A DNA stretch of 64,000 nt from Roseiarcus sp963741845 (GTDB lineage: Bacteria > Pseudomonadota > Alphaproteobacteria > Rhizobiales > Beijerinckiaceae): positions 611,351-675,350 of the forward strand of contig CAVUJV010000024.1 of assembly GCA_963741845.1 (NCBI GenBank), in the 5' to 3' direction. Below, in pieces: positions 53,056 to 61,541 of the stretch. Under the pieces are notes generated by a model. The model was not told the DNA's origin and ran no database searches. It worked only from the letters and a program-made list of their open reading frames with translations. The position numbers and the translations under genes are program-made. Position 1 is the stretch's first letter. Each line of letters begins with the position of its first letter.

Positions 53056-54531
53056 ATGTCTATCGCCACGTTAGACCATGAGAGTTTTTTCCATGCCGTG
53101 ATGGCGACAATCCCCTCGTCGATCCTGATTCTCGACGAAAGGTTGGCCGTGCTGACCGTCAATCACAATTTCCTCGAGAAATCGCGCGGCAACTTGAATT
53201 CGATCGTGGGACGAAGGCTCCACGAAATCTTTCCCCCCGCCTTCCAGGACACGGCTCTGGAGCAGCAAATCCGGGACGTCATCGCGACCGGCCGAACGAT
53301 CCATCGGCAGCGGATGACTTACCGCGCGCCCGGCGTTTCGCTTCGAACCTATTCCTACAGCATCTGCCCGCTTCAGCTGCACGGCGCCTCGCGCGGCGCG
53401 ATTCTCGTCATGGACGACGTGACAGACCTGCTTCAGCTTGGCGAGGAAGTGCGCCGAATGCAGCTGCATCTCGCAAGCATCGTCGAGAGCGCCGGCGACC
53501 TTATCATCTCGACCGACCCCGCGGGCGCGATCATGACCTGGAATTCCGCGGCGGAGAAGGCGACCGGCCTCGCCGAACCTGAAGTGCGAGGCGGCAAACT
53601 CGCGGAGCATATCGACGAGCCGCAAAGGCAGGAGGTCGAAGCCTGCTTTCGTGGGATCGAAGAGATCGACGATCGCCGATCGGTCGAGTGGCCAATGAAA
53701 TGCCGCGGTGGGGAAAGCATTCCTGTGTCCTGGCGCCTGTCGCGAATGACCGGCCAGAGAGGCGAAGTAACCGGGGTCGTGGTCGTTGGGCGCAATCTGG
53801 TCGAGCAGCGGGCGATGGAGGCCCAGATGCACCAGGGCGAAAAGCTCGCAGCCCTTGGCATGGTGATCGGCGGCATCGCACATGAAATCCGCAATCCCCT
53901 CGGCGTGAGCTCAGCCGCGGCGCAACTGATGAAGCAGAGGGTTGGGACGCCGGCTCTGCTGGAGGAATGTATCGGCAAGGTGATCGGCGGAATCGACCGG
54001 GCCTCGCTCGTCGTCGAAAGCCTTCTCCGTTTCGCCCGACCGGGACCCATAGCGGAAACGACGCGAGTCAACGTCGTCGGCGTCTTGAAGAACGCGTTGA
54101 TGTTTGCCTCCGGAGAGGCCGCGGTCGGAACTTCGGTTGAATGGAAGCTCGAACGCGGAGCGGACGACCTCTACGCCGAAGGGGTGCAGAACCTGCTCGA
54201 GCTTGTCGTCATCAATCTCATGCTAAACGCTTTTCAGGCCATGCCCGGCGGAGGCCGGTTGAGCCTCGACCTTCAACGTGACGGTAAGGAGGTCGTCATC
54301 GAAGTCGGAGACACGGGTCCGGGGATACCGGAAGCGCATGTCTCCAGGATCTTCGATCCATTCTTCACGACGCGATCAGATAGCCGGCGCTCGGGGCTCG
54401 GTCTGTCCGTCTCTCATTCCATCGTGCGCCAGCACGGCGGACGCGTGGATGTTCGCTCGACGCGCGACGGCACGACTTTCGTCGTGCGAATTCCTGTCGC
54501 ACGAGATTTGAGCGACTTCGCGCCCCTTTGA
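53056..54531 (+). CDS. PAS-domain sensor histidine kinase
   Basis: The 491-aa cytosolic kinase has no membrane segment. Two PAS domains (residues about 12-125 and 135-250: ILILDERLAVLTVNHNFLEKS; ISTDPAGAIMTWNSAAEKATG) precede an NtrB-like transmitter: H-box GIAHEIRNPLGVSS with His276, N-box NLMLNAFQAMPGGG, G1 VGDTGPGIPEAHVSRIFDPF and G2 GLGLSVSHSIV. It probably phosphorylates the NtrC-type regulator and/or the receiver that follows, responding to an internal (redox or energy) cue through PAS. The last bases overlap the region leading to the receiver gene. Confidence 0.92.
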   Translation: MSIATLDHESFFHAVMATIPSSILILDERLAVLTVNHNFLEKSRGNLNSIVGRRLHEIFPPAFQDTALEQQIRDVIATGRTIHRQRMTYRAPGVSLRTYSYSICPLQLHGASRGAILVMDDVTDLLQLGEEVRRMQLHLASIVESAGDLIISTDPAGAIMTWNSAAEKATGLAEPEVRGGKLAEHIDEPQRQEVEACFRGIEEIDDRRSVEWPMKCRGGESIPVSWRLSRMTGQRGEVTGVVVVGRNLVEQRAMEAQMHQGEKLAALGMVIGGIAHEIRNPLGVSSAAAQLMKQRVGTPALLEECIGKVIGGIDRASLVVESLLRFARPGPIAETTRVNVVGVLKNALMFASGEAAVGTSVEWKLERGADDLYAEGVQNLLELVVINLMLNAFQAMPGGGRLSLDLQRDGKEVVIEVGDTGPGIPEAHVSRIFDPFFTTRSDSRRSGLGLSVSHSIVRQHGGRVDVRSTRDGTTFVVRIPVARDLSDFAPL

Positions 54532-54542
54532 GGAGGCCTTCC

Positions 54543-54959
54543 ATGTTGCCGTCGATTGACGGGCCGCGGGCGCCGGAAACAGTCCTTGTCGTCGATGACG
54601 ATCAGGACATGTGCTGGGTCCTGGAGCGTGCGCTTGCCAGTCTCGGCTGCGCAGTGACCTCCGTAGGTCTGGGACGAAGCGCGATTTCGGTCGTCACAGA
54701 GAGCGCCTTCCCCATTGCATTTGTCGACGCGCGCCTTCCCGACATGGACGGCTTGCGGCTTATCGCGGAACTGCGAGCGCTGCGGCCGTCGATGCGGATC
54801 ATCATGATTTCCGGCTACTTCCTCGAGGACGATGTCCGCATTCTGGACGCGGTCAGGACGGCCGAGATCGACGGATTTTTGGCGAAGCCATTTCAGATCG
54901 AAGCCATCGTAACCGCGGCCCTGGGGAAAGGCGAACGGGCGTCGGCGCCCCTGATCTAG
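54543..54959 (+). CDS. Single-domain response regulator (receiver only)
   Basis: The 138-aa CheY-like receiver has acidic pocket VVDDDQD, phospho-acceptor Asp62 in FVDARLPDMDG, Ser/Thr switch ISGYF and Lys in LAKPFQIEA. There is no output domain. ATG 54543 follows GAGGAGG with suitable spacing; the in-frame TTG at 54528 overlaps the kinase end. It is 11 bp downstream of the kinase and may act as phosphate shuttle or sink between the kinase and the NtrC-type activator. Confidence 0.9.
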   Translation: MLPSIDGPRAPETVLVVDDDQDMCWVLERALASLGCAVTSVGLGRSAISVVTESAFPIAFVDARLPDMDGLRLIAELRALRPSMRIIMISGYFLEDDVRILDAVRTAEIDGFLAKPFQIEAIVTAALGKGERASAPLI

Positions 54960-55025
54960 GGCGCGCCGCCCGTGTTCGTCGGACCTGACGACGGAGCGGG
55001 CTTCGAGGCGCTCTCTTAAGTGGAC

Positions 55026-55048
55026 GAAATAACTGGCAAAATTATTTC
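55026..55048. promoter_or_regulatory. Inverted repeat GAAATAA-N9-TTATTTC upstream of gvpA
   Basis: Perfect 7-bp arms in an AT-rich pocket (55026-55032, 55042-55048), ending 19 bp before the -24 box. Could bind a regulator or IHF-like protein; too close for a typical sigma-54 enhancer. A second weaker repeat TCGTC-N6-GACGA is at 54976-54991. Confidence 0.45.
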
Positions 55049-55067
55049 CATCGAGAACCGCCGCGCT

Positions 55068-55083
55068 TGGCCCCGCTCTTGCG
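55068..55083 (+). promoter_or_regulatory. Sigma-54 (-24/-12) promoter of gvpA
   Basis: TTGGCCCCGCTCTTGCG: TGGCCC at 55068-55073, five-base spacer, TTGCG at 55079-55083. GG and GC doublets are in the correct 12-bp phase. Start expected near 55095, 66 bp before gvpA. The NtrC-type gene at 50832 would supply the activator. Confidence 0.75.
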
Positions 55084-55160
55084 AAGTATGACATGCCGGA
55101 GGGTTCGCACCTGATCCGGTGAATGCATCAAATGCAGAATGACCGCAAAAGGAGAAACTT

Positions 55161-55379
55161 ATGGCTCGCCTACAGAAATCAACCGATTCGTCGAGCCTCG
55201 CAGAGGTTGTCGACAGGATCCTGGACAAGGGCATCGTCATTGACGCCTGGGTCAAGGTTTCGCTCGTCGGTATCGAGCTGATCACGATTGAAGCCCGCGT
55301 CGTCGTGGCGTCGGTCGAGACTTACCTCAAGTATGCGGAAGCAGTTGGATTGACGGCCTCCGCGGCGGCTCCCGCGTAA
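55161..55379 (+). CDS. gvpA: Gas vesicle major structural protein GvpA
   Basis: The 72-aa hydrophobic rib-forming protein has the invariant core SLAEVVDRILDKGIVIDAWVK and VGIELITIEARVVVASVETYLKYAEAVG. The length matches the family. The start follows AAAAGGAG. It is the first gene after the sigma-54 promoter and is separated from the rest by a strong hairpin, as expected for a protein needed in great excess. Confidence 0.97.
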   Translation: MARLQKSTDSSSLAEVVDRILDKGIVIDAWVKVSLVGIELITIEARVVVASVETYLKYAEAVGLTASAAAPA

Positions 55380-55399
55380 ACGACGCGCGGCGCTTCGCT

Positions 55400-55440
55400 C
55401 CTTCGGGGGCGCGGGCCCATTTCGCTCGCGCCCCCGAAGG
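55400..55440 (+). terminator. Strong hairpin after gvpA (attenuator/partial terminator)
   Basis: CCTTCGGGGGCGCG (55400-55413) and CGCGCCCCCGAAGG (55427-55440) form a perfect 14-bp stem with a 13-nt loop. No T-tract, so it probably allows partial readthrough and stabilises the gvpA message, setting a high gvpA to gvpC-N ratio. Confidence 0.7.
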
Positions 55441-55468
55441 GCGACCAACCTATTGTGGAGGTGGAGAC

Positions 55469-56376
55469 ATGGCAACAGTGGCGGAAGACATGGGGCGCCT
55501 GGCGAACGAAATAGCTGCGGGCCGTCGCGAACGGAGCAAGCTCGCAACAGAGATCAAAGTTGCGACAAATCGTCGCCGCAGCGATGTCGAGTTGTTTCTG
55601 CAGAGTGCGAAGTCAGCGCGGGTCAAGGACGACGAGAGACCAGGCCGAACGTCGCCAACAGACCGCGAAAGCGCGACATTTGGGGGTGTTTTCGATGCTG
55701 CTCGGCGAACAGACGCTCGCGTCGCCGCGCTGGCAGCCTTCAGGCGGCGGAAGCCAAGAAGATGACTAACGAGCTTCACCGCGAAGTAAGTGCGATGCTG
55801 CGCGGCCAGAAAGCCTCACGAATACGCGCTGCCCGAGATAATCACAAAGAAGCAGTCGATGTGAACACCCATCGCCAAAGAGAAGTCAAGGCGATGCTGG
55901 ATCAGTTCGCCCGCGAGGGAGTTGCTCGCCAGCAGCGCCGCCAGGAGCTCGCTGGGGCACAGCGCAAGCAGGCGGCGGCCTTCATGATCGACCTTACGGA
56001 TGGCGTCGATGCGTTTCGGGACAAGCTGGCCAAAGCCGGTCGGGATCGCGCCGCCGAAATCCGGGACCACCTCTCGGCGTACGCGCATGATCGGCGCGAG
56101 GGGATGGCCATTTGGAGGGGAAATTTTCAAAGAAGCCGCCTGATGAGGGAGCAACTGGCGCATGCCAGGCACAGCGCAGCGGCTCAATCTGCGGCGCCTC
56201 CGGCCGTCCAGGACAAACCTGCCGCGGCGCCAAGCGCTCCAGTCAACACGCACGGGGCAACGGCCGCTTTCGCCAAGCCAGAAGCTCATGCGGATAAGGC
56301 AAGAGCGCCGCAACCTGCGCCAGCTCGACAGACCGCCCGCCATCCGAAAGGACGCCACGGAGGGCATGCAAAATGA
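55469..56376 (+). pseudogene. gvpC: GvpC-like repetitive coiled-coil gas-vesicle protein, two frame disruptions
   Basis: ATG 55469 (GGAGG upstream) opens a helical protein (DMGRLANEIAAGRRERSKLATEI). The frame moves +1 near 55637-55642 (extra C: DDER to QAERRQQTAKARHL) and +1 again around 55725 (GEQTLAS to RRAGSLQAAEAKKM). The corrected 301-aa protein has imperfect repeats with a shared R/H-x-x-V-x-x-ML-x-G/F core: LGVFSMLLGEQ, HREVSAMLRGQK, QREVKAMLDQFA. It then has an Ala/Pro-rich tail. This is the organisation of GvpC-type proteins that strengthen the vesicle wall. The part from 55762 is intact and could be made alone. The stop overlaps the gvpN start (ATGA). Confidence 0.7.
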
Positions 56377-57410
56377 ACGCCTTCGTGGCCGCGAACCTCC
56401 ATCCCGTCGCCGATGACTACATCGGCGGCGAGGACGGTTCCATCGCATTGGACCCGAGCAACGCGTTCGTGAGTTCGGTCGAAGTCCAGGACATCACAGA
56501 TCGAGCGATGGCCTATCTTGAAGCGGGTTACCCGGTTCATTTTTCCGGACCGCCGGGAACCGGGAAGACGACCCTCGCCTTTCACGTGGCCGCGCAGCTC
56601 GACCGACCCACGATCCTGCTTCATGGCGATCACGAATTCGGCAGTTCCGATCTCATCGGCCGTGAAAGCGGGTACAGCAAATCGCGCGTCGTCGACAACT
56701 ATATCGGATCGGTGCTCAAGTTTCAGGAAGAGGGGCGCGCGCTCTGGATCGACAATCGCATAACGACCGCGTGCCGGCTCGGGCACACGATCATTTACGA
56801 CGAGTTCAATCGCAGCAAGCCGGAAGCGAACAATCCATTTCTGAGCATCTTGTCGGAAGGCGTCCTGAACGTACCCGGGTTGCACGGCCGCGGCGAGGGT
56901 TACGTGAATGTGCATCCGAATTTTCGCGCCATCTTCACCTCGAATCCAACCGAATACGCGGGCGTCTACAAGACCCAGGATGCGCTTCTCGACCGAATGG
57001 TCACGCTGCACCTGACTCACTACGATCGCGACACCGAAATCGCGATCACGGCGAGCAAGTCAAGCATCGATCCCGACCGCGCCGCGCGAATCGTCGATCT
57101 CGTGAGGCTGTGCCGTTGCGAAGGTCAGGATCCCCACTATCCGACGTTACGCGCTTCGATTGCGATCGCGCGGGTCCTGTCTTCGCGAGGCGGCGACGCT
57201 AGCGTGCATAACCCCATCTTTGTCTGGGCGTGCCGCGATATCCTGAGCCAGACGTCCGCTCACGCCAACAACGACGGCGCCGTATCGCCCGCGTTCATCG
57301 ATCTGCTTCTGCGCCGCTTCGACAGTGCGGAGGCTGTCAGCGGCGCATCGGCGCGATCAAACCTGCGCTCGGATGGTGACGCGACATTTCAATCGCAGGG
57401 AGGAGAATGA
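56373..57410 (+). CDS. gvpN: Gas vesicle AAA+ ATPase GvpN
   Basis: The 345-aa MoxR-like AAA+ protein needed for vesicle enlargement. Walker A GPPGTGKT at residues 59-66 in YPVHFSGPPGTGKTTLAFHVA, GvpN-specific LLHGDHEFGSSDLIGRESGY, Walker B HTIIYDEFNRSKPEANNPFL and sensor-1 FTSNPTEYAGVYKTQDALLDRM. Translationally coupled on both sides by ATGA overlaps (56373 and 57407). Intact. Confidence 0.96.
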   Translation: MNAFVAANLHPVADDYIGGEDGSIALDPSNAFVSSVEVQDITDRAMAYLEAGYPVHFSGPPGTGKTTLAFHVAAQLDRPTILLHGDHEFGSSDLIGRESGYSKSRVVDNYIGSVLKFQEEGRALWIDNRITTACRLGHTIIYDEFNRSKPEANNPFLSILSEGVLNVPGLHGRGEGYVNVHPNFRAIFTSNPTEYAGVYKTQDALLDRMVTLHLTHYDRDTEIAITASKSSIDPDRAARIVDLVRLCRCEGQDPHYPTLRASIAIARVLSSRGGDASVHNPIFVWACRDILSQTSAHANNDGAVSPAFIDLLLRRFDSAEAVSGASARSNLRSDGDATFQSQGGE

Positions 57411-57796
57411 TGATCTCGTTGCAGCGACGGCCATCAAGGGGACTTGGCGATTTGCGGACTCTCACGGGCCGGTCGGACGTGCAGATTCCGGCATACAAGG
57501 CCTACCTTCGAATCAGCTTTCTCGAGCTCGAGCGGGCCAGGCGTATGCAGGAGATCCGCACGGCTCGCGCTCGTTTCGACATCATCGAAGGGCGCTTTCG
57601 CGAGATCGACACCGAAATCGCCGAAATTCTGGGAACCCTGAATGGCGTTTCACCGCCCGCTCGACCTGTCGAAAGGGCGCGCAAGCCACCGTGGGGCTGC
57701 ACCCGGCCAAGCGGAGTTTTCAATTTTCGTACTGACGATCTCAGGCGCCGCACGCGCTCCGTGGCAAGAGAGCGATCGAGGGAGAAGGTCCAATGA
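57407..57796 (+). CDS. Gas-vesicle cluster helical protein (GvpV-like)
   Basis: The product is 129 aa. The helical core AYKAYLRISFLELERARRMQEI and RARFDIIEGRFREIDTEIAEIL resembles small Gvp-cluster proteins of unknown role that sit between gvpN and gvpO in Alphaproteobacteria. ATGA overlaps with gvpN (57407) and gvpO (57793) support this reading. A one-base shift near 57680 would instead end in KRSFQFSY at 57735, which resembles family tails, so a small frame error here is possible. Confidence 0.6.
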   Translation: MMISLQRRPSRGLGDLRTLTGRSDVQIPAYKAYLRISFLELERARRMQEIRTARARFDIIEGRFREIDTEIAEILGTLNGVSPPARPVERARKPPWGCTRPSGVFNFRTDDLRRRTRSVARERSREKVQ

Positions 57797-58161
57797 CAGC
57801 CAAAAGTCACCAGGTAGAGCCTCAGCAAGCGACAATCATGCCGCCGCCCGTCGCCGTGACAGCGCCTCCCGAATCCAGACCGCATCCCATCAGCCGGGTT
57901 TCTGCGGCGCGCGCCGCGGTGCGGGAATTCCTCTCTGCGGAAATGGGCGCGCGTGAGACTCGAATCACAAAGATTGCGCCCCTCAACCATGGATCGGACG
58001 GATGGGAGGCTGAAGCGGAGATTCTCGTTCCCAATCTCGAGGTCAAGATGCTGAACCTGCCGTTGACCCAGGAGGTCTTCGAAATCGAGCGCTATATGGT
58101 CGAGCTCGAGACCGACTTGTCGGTCAGATCCTACGGCCCCATCGGCGCAAGCGAAGCATAG
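57793..58161 (+). CDS. gvpO: Gas vesicle protein GvpO
   Basis: The 122-aa GvpO-family protein has a Pro-rich N-terminus and the conserved GvpO domain (SAARAAVREFLSAEMGARETRI, DGWEAEAEILVP, FEIERYMVELETDLSVRSYG). It is needed for vesicle formation in haloarchaea; its molecular role is still unclear. The start overlaps the previous stop. Confidence 0.85.
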   Translation: MTAKSHQVEPQQATIMPPPVAVTAPPESRPHPISRVSAARAAVREFLSAEMGARETRITKIAPLNHGSDGWEAEAEILVPNLEVKMLNLPLTQEVFEIERYMVELETDLSVRSYGPIGASEA

Positions 58162-58272
58162 GCGCTCTCGTCATGATTGCGGGCGTCGGGTCATTTGACC
58201 CGACTTAAGTCGTCGAAAGCTGCGCGCCCGCTCGACGTCACGGAATGTCGCTCTCGTTTGGGAGTATCGTCA

Positions 58273-59010
58273 ATGGGCCTTTATGTCTACGCCGTCGGCA
58301 AAGCCAGAGAGGGAGAACTGCCTCCACTGCAAGGCGTTCTTGACCGCCCGGCGTACCGGTTGGAGGCGGAGTCGCTCTGCGCCATCGTAAGCGAATGCCC
58401 TTTGAACAATGTGCGCGCTGAACGCAAACACATCGCGGCGACCCAACGGGTGCTCGCCGCTGTCAACGCGAAGTTTGATCTCCTGCCGATGACATTCGGC
58501 ACGGTGACGAAGTCTGAAGAAGATCTGCGCCGCTTTCTGGATGACAACCGCCAAGAGCTGTCGTCGCAGTTGGAGCGCGTGTCGGGTTCGGTCGAGATGG
58601 CCCTCCGGTTAAACCTCGACGCTCCGGATCCGATCGCCTACCTCGTTGAAAGGACCCCGGCGCTGAAGGCGTCGCGCGACCGAACGTTCCGCGCTCGCCG
58701 CACGCCCTCCTACGACGAGAAGATCCGGTTGGGCCAGCAGTTCGACCAGGCGCTCGCACATTATCGCGACTCGCTTACCGCACAGCTGTTGGCGATAATT
58801 GAGAGTGCATATTCGGAAGCCATCAAGCTCCCGATTCGCGACGAAAAGCAGATCGCCAATCTCGCGATCCTGGTGCCGCGCACGGGCGTCGAGACGTTCG
58901 AAGCGGCAGTCAATGCGGCCGCGGATCAAATCGACGACGACATCGTCTTCAATCTCAGCGGTCCATGGCCGCCTCATAATTTTGTGAAGTTCAACGTGGA
59001 GGCCGCATAG
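58273..59010 (+). CDS. gvpF: Gas vesicle protein GvpF/GvpL
   Basis: The 245-aa protein has the family's opening MGLYVYAVGK, central LAAVNAKFDLLPMTFGTVTKSEEDLRRFL and C-terminal FNLSGPWPPHNFVKFNVE. GvpF is a minor wall protein binding GvpA at the start of assembly. It is the intact paralogue of the frame-disrupted gene at 52204. Start is at ATG 58273; upstream codons back to 58177 are out of family range. Confidence 0.9.
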   Translation: MGLYVYAVGKAREGELPPLQGVLDRPAYRLEAESLCAIVSECPLNNVRAERKHIAATQRVLAAVNAKFDLLPMTFGTVTKSEEDLRRFLDDNRQELSSQLERVSGSVEMALRLNLDAPDPIAYLVERTPALKASRDRTFRARRTPSYDEKIRLGQQFDQALAHYRDSLTAQLLAIIESAYSEAIKLPIRDEKQIANLAILVPRTGVETFEAAVNAAADQIDDDIVFNLSGPWPPHNFVKFNVEAA

Positions 59011-59144
59011 CCGCCACAGTCGGGCGGGGAGCGCGCGAAGCAAGCCAGGGATCGTGTCCTGAAAAGCTGCCCGCCGCCCACCGATACGGTCCGGATTGCC
59101 TTCGATAAAGCCTATCCGGGCCTTCTTTGTCAAAGGAGATAGCG

Positions 59145-59402
59145 ATGTTCCTCATCGACGATTTGCTGGCGTCGCCGGCCCGGGGCCTGATGTTCGTCCT
59201 CCGGAAGATCAACGATGCGGTTCAGCAGGAGCGCGAGGCGCAAGGGAAAGCGACTATGGCTGAACTCACCGCGCTCCACCGCGATCTCGAAGAGGGGAGG
59301 ATTACGGAAGAGGACTTCGACGCGCGCGAAGAGGTGCTCTTGAGCCGCCTCGATGAGATGCAAAAGGACGATGGAGATGACAGCGACAATGCTGGCTCCT
59401 GA
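59145..59402 (+). CDS. gvpG: Gas vesicle protein GvpG
   Basis: The 85-aa helical protein has the GvpG pattern MFLIDDLLASPARGLMFVLRKI at the start, then DLEEGRITEEDFDAREEVLLSRLDEM. The start has AAAGGAG. GvpG accompanies GvpF in all known clusters and helps initiate assembly. Its end overlaps the gvpS-K fusion start. Confidence 0.92.
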   Translation: MFLIDDLLASPARGLMFVLRKINDAVQQEREAQGKATMAELTALHRDLEEGRITEEDFDAREEVLLSRLDEMQKDDGDDSDNAGS

Positions 59403-60045
59403 GCGTGTCGCGCCCAATGCGGCTCGCCCGCGCGCCGATCAGTTGTCTCTCGCCGATGCGCTCGACAGGATTTTGCATCGCGGCGTGTCGCTGCAAGGCA
59501 ATCTCACCATCGGGCTTGCCGACGTTGATTTGTTGTTCCTCGATCTCCGATTGCTGCTCGGCTCGGTCGACACAATCTGGCCGGAGGGCCGTGCGCCGGC
59601 GTTTCCGGTGCGACCCCGCACGGCATCTCTGCCGCCGCCTTCGCCCGCGGCAACCGAGCCGCCGCCTCCGGGGCCAATCGAGCCCGAACCCAATATCGGG
59701 CTTCCGAGTCTTGCGCTTACCGAAGCCAGGACCTCTGACGTAACCCCTCACCCGGTCGTCCACAACGCGGCGATCGATGGCGGTCGTGATCCCTCGGAGA
59801 GGGGCTCATCGACGGCGCAAGGTCTGATCCGGCTCGTGCTTACGCTGGTGAAATTGCTTCACGATGTCCTTGAACGGCAGGCCGTCCGTCGCATGGAGGC
59901 GGGCCGATTGACGGATGTGCAGATCGAGAACCTGGGCGCCGCGCTTGCCGCGCAAGCGGAGGAAATTCTCAAACTGCGGCGGCAGTTCGGCTTCTCCGAC
60001 AAGGATCTCTCCCTCGCTCTCGACGTCCCTGACGGGGCGGACTGA
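59371..60045 (+). CDS. gvpK: GvpS(J)-GvpK fusion protein of gas vesicles
   Basis: The product is 224 aa with two recognisable Gvp modules. Residues about 20-72 are a GvpA-like domain of the GvpS/J branch (LSLADALDRILHRGVSLQGNLTIGLADVDLLFLDLRLLLGS). A Pro-rich linker of about 60 residues (LPPPSPAATEPPPPGPIEPEP) follows. Residues about 150-224 are a complete GvpK (LIRLVLTLVKLLHDVLERQAVRRMEAG, then LGAALAAQAEEILKLRRQFG). These are normally two genes. Given the frame errors elsewhere in the locus, the join might be artificial, but no frame change is needed to read through. ATG 59371 is preferred; 59389 is possible. Confidence 0.85.
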   Translation: MEMTATMLAPERVAPNAARPRADQLSLADALDRILHRGVSLQGNLTIGLADVDLLFLDLRLLLGSVDTIWPEGRAPAFPVRPRTASLPPPSPAATEPPPPGPIEPEPNIGLPSLALTEARTSDVTPHPVVHNAAIDGGRDPSERGSSTAQGLIRLVLTLVKLLHDVLERQAVRRMEAGRLTDVQIENLGAALAAQAEEILKLRRQFGFSDKDLSLALDVPDGAD

Positions 60046-60056
60046 AAGGCAACTTC

Positions 60057-60395
60057 ATGTCGTCCGACCAATCCATGACCCACTCGGTCGACAGCACGAA
60101 TCTCGCCGATCTTCTGGAGCGCATTCTCGACAAAGGCGTCGTGATCGCGGGCGACATCTCGATCAAGCTGGTCGAAGTCGAACTCCTGACGATCCAGCTA
60201 CGTCTCGTGATCTGCTCGGTCGACAAGGCGCGCGAGCTCGGCCTCGATTGGTGGAACCACAACGGCGGCCAAGATCGCCTGGCGCCGGCGCAAAATGCGT
60301 CGCTGCTCGCGATGGATGAACGGCTGGGCCGGATCGAGCAGGCGCTCGGCGCTGTCGCTACGGCGCCCGTGGAAAGCAAGGAGTACGCGTCATGA
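60057..60395 (+). CDS. gvpJ: GvpA-family minor gas-vesicle protein (GvpJ)
   Basis: The 112-aa protein has the GvpA fold (NLADLLERILDKGVVIAGDISIKLV, then VELLTIQLRLVICSVDKARELGLDWW) plus a C-terminal extension (MDERLGRIEQALGAV). The length and the D-I-S-I-K variant place it with GvpJ/M rather than GvpA. Probably a tip or nucleation component. The stop overlaps gvpH (ATGA). Confidence 0.9.
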   Translation: MSSDQSMTHSVDSTNLADLLERILDKGVVIAGDISIKLVEVELLTIQLRLVICSVDKARELGLDWWNHNGGQDRLAPAQNASLLAMDERLGRIEQALGAVATAPVESKEYAS

Positions 60396-60905
60396 GCAAA
60401 GACGATCGCGAAGACAAAGAAAACGTGACCGGCGCGGCTGCCTTCACGAAGATTGCGCGTGGGCTTTCCGATCTGTTCACGGTGCTTTCCGATTTCGACA
60501 AGCTCCCCGGCGCGGCCGGCACGAGAAGGACGGCAAGGTGATGGAATATTCGTTCGGCTCGCGCACATTGCGCGAAGCGGCAGGCGAACAGGAGCCGCCC
60601 GAGGAGAGCCGGTCCGGCGCGAAGCGCCGCCGCGGCGCGAACCAAAGCGGACCTCGGTCGAAGTCCTCGAACCCGTCACGGACATGTTCGACGAGCCGGG
60701 TGAAGTCGTGTTGCTCTTCGAGTTGCCCGGCGTCGAGCGCAAGGATATTCGCTGCATCCTCGACGGCGACATCCTGCTGCTCGAGGCGAAGACCGGCGAA
60801 CGGCTCTACCGCAAGGAGACGCTCATCGAAGGAAAGCTCGCGGGCGGGCCGCATCTGAACCTGCGCAACGGCGTTCTCGAAGTCCGGCTGAGCAAGCAAA
60901 GGTGA
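60392..60905 (+). pseudogene. gvpH: Hsp20-like gas-vesicle protein GvpH, two frame disruptions
   Basis: The ATG overlaps the gvpJ stop. N-terminal GvpH segment AFTKIARGLSDLFTVLSDFDKLPGAA, then a -1 shift near 60520 into HEKDGKVMEYSFGSRTLREA, and another -1 shift near 60635 into the Hsp20 core (SVEVLEPVTDMFDEPGEVVLLFELPGV, NLRNGVLEVRLSKQ). Corrected length is 171 aa. GvpH is a chaperone-like assembly factor. No in-frame stops other than those the shifts create. Confidence 0.8.
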
Positions 60906-60961
60906 AGCGGATGCCGATGCGGGATGCGGTCGCGTGCCATCAACAGGAGCGGACGTGCGAT

Positions 60962-61514
60962 ATGGCGCGATTGATCTACGTTCCGGTCGTCCACAGCATC
61001 GCGGAGATGGGCTCCGCCGCGCCGGCTTACAAGGCCGCGTTCGTCGCCCGCTACGGCGAGGGCAAGATGGCGGAGCGATCGGCCGAATTCGACGCCATCT
61101 GGCGCGCCATCGGAGAGCGATCAGGGCGCTCCGGCTCGATCTCAAGCGCGTCAAACTCTACCAGGACAGCTTGCCCGTCTGCGGTCACGAGCGAGCGCTG
61201 GTCCACGACCTGGCCGCTCAGGGCAGTCGAAACCATCAACTGCTGGAGGCCCTTGCGGAAGCGGCGCTACGCTCGTCGGCACCGAATCGCCGGCGCTGCT
61301 TCTCGAGGAATACAGGCTGCTTCAATCGCCGGAACGCACCGAGGCGCAGGCCGCCGCTCTTCTCGAGGCGCGCGACCGATTCATCGCCGGTCGAATCGAC
61401 GCGACGCTTGGCGAGGACAGGACCGGCATTCTTTTCATCGGCGCCCTGCATAAGGTCGCAAAATTCTTATCCGCGAATCAAGGTCGAATATTTGGCGGAT
61501 TCGGAGTCCCGTGA
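60962..61514 (+). pseudogene. Unknown protein at the end of the gas-vesicle locus, two frame disruptions
   Basis: Composite reading: ARLIYVPVVHSIAEMGSAAP from ATG 60962, a shift near 61115 into ALRLDLKRVKLYQDSLPVCG, and a shift near 61262 into LVGTESPALLLEEYRLLQSPE and TLGEDRTGILFIGALHKVAKF. Both shifts are -1 and the corrected length is 184 aa. An alternative end (IKVEYLADSESRDDNKGKWRVP) in another frame would extend it to 61584. I do not recognise the family; it looks like a soluble nucleotide- or signal-related helical protein. It sits between gvpH and the AAA ATPase. Confidence 0.6.
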
Positions 61515-61541
61515 CGACAACAAAGGCAAGTGGAGAGTTCC

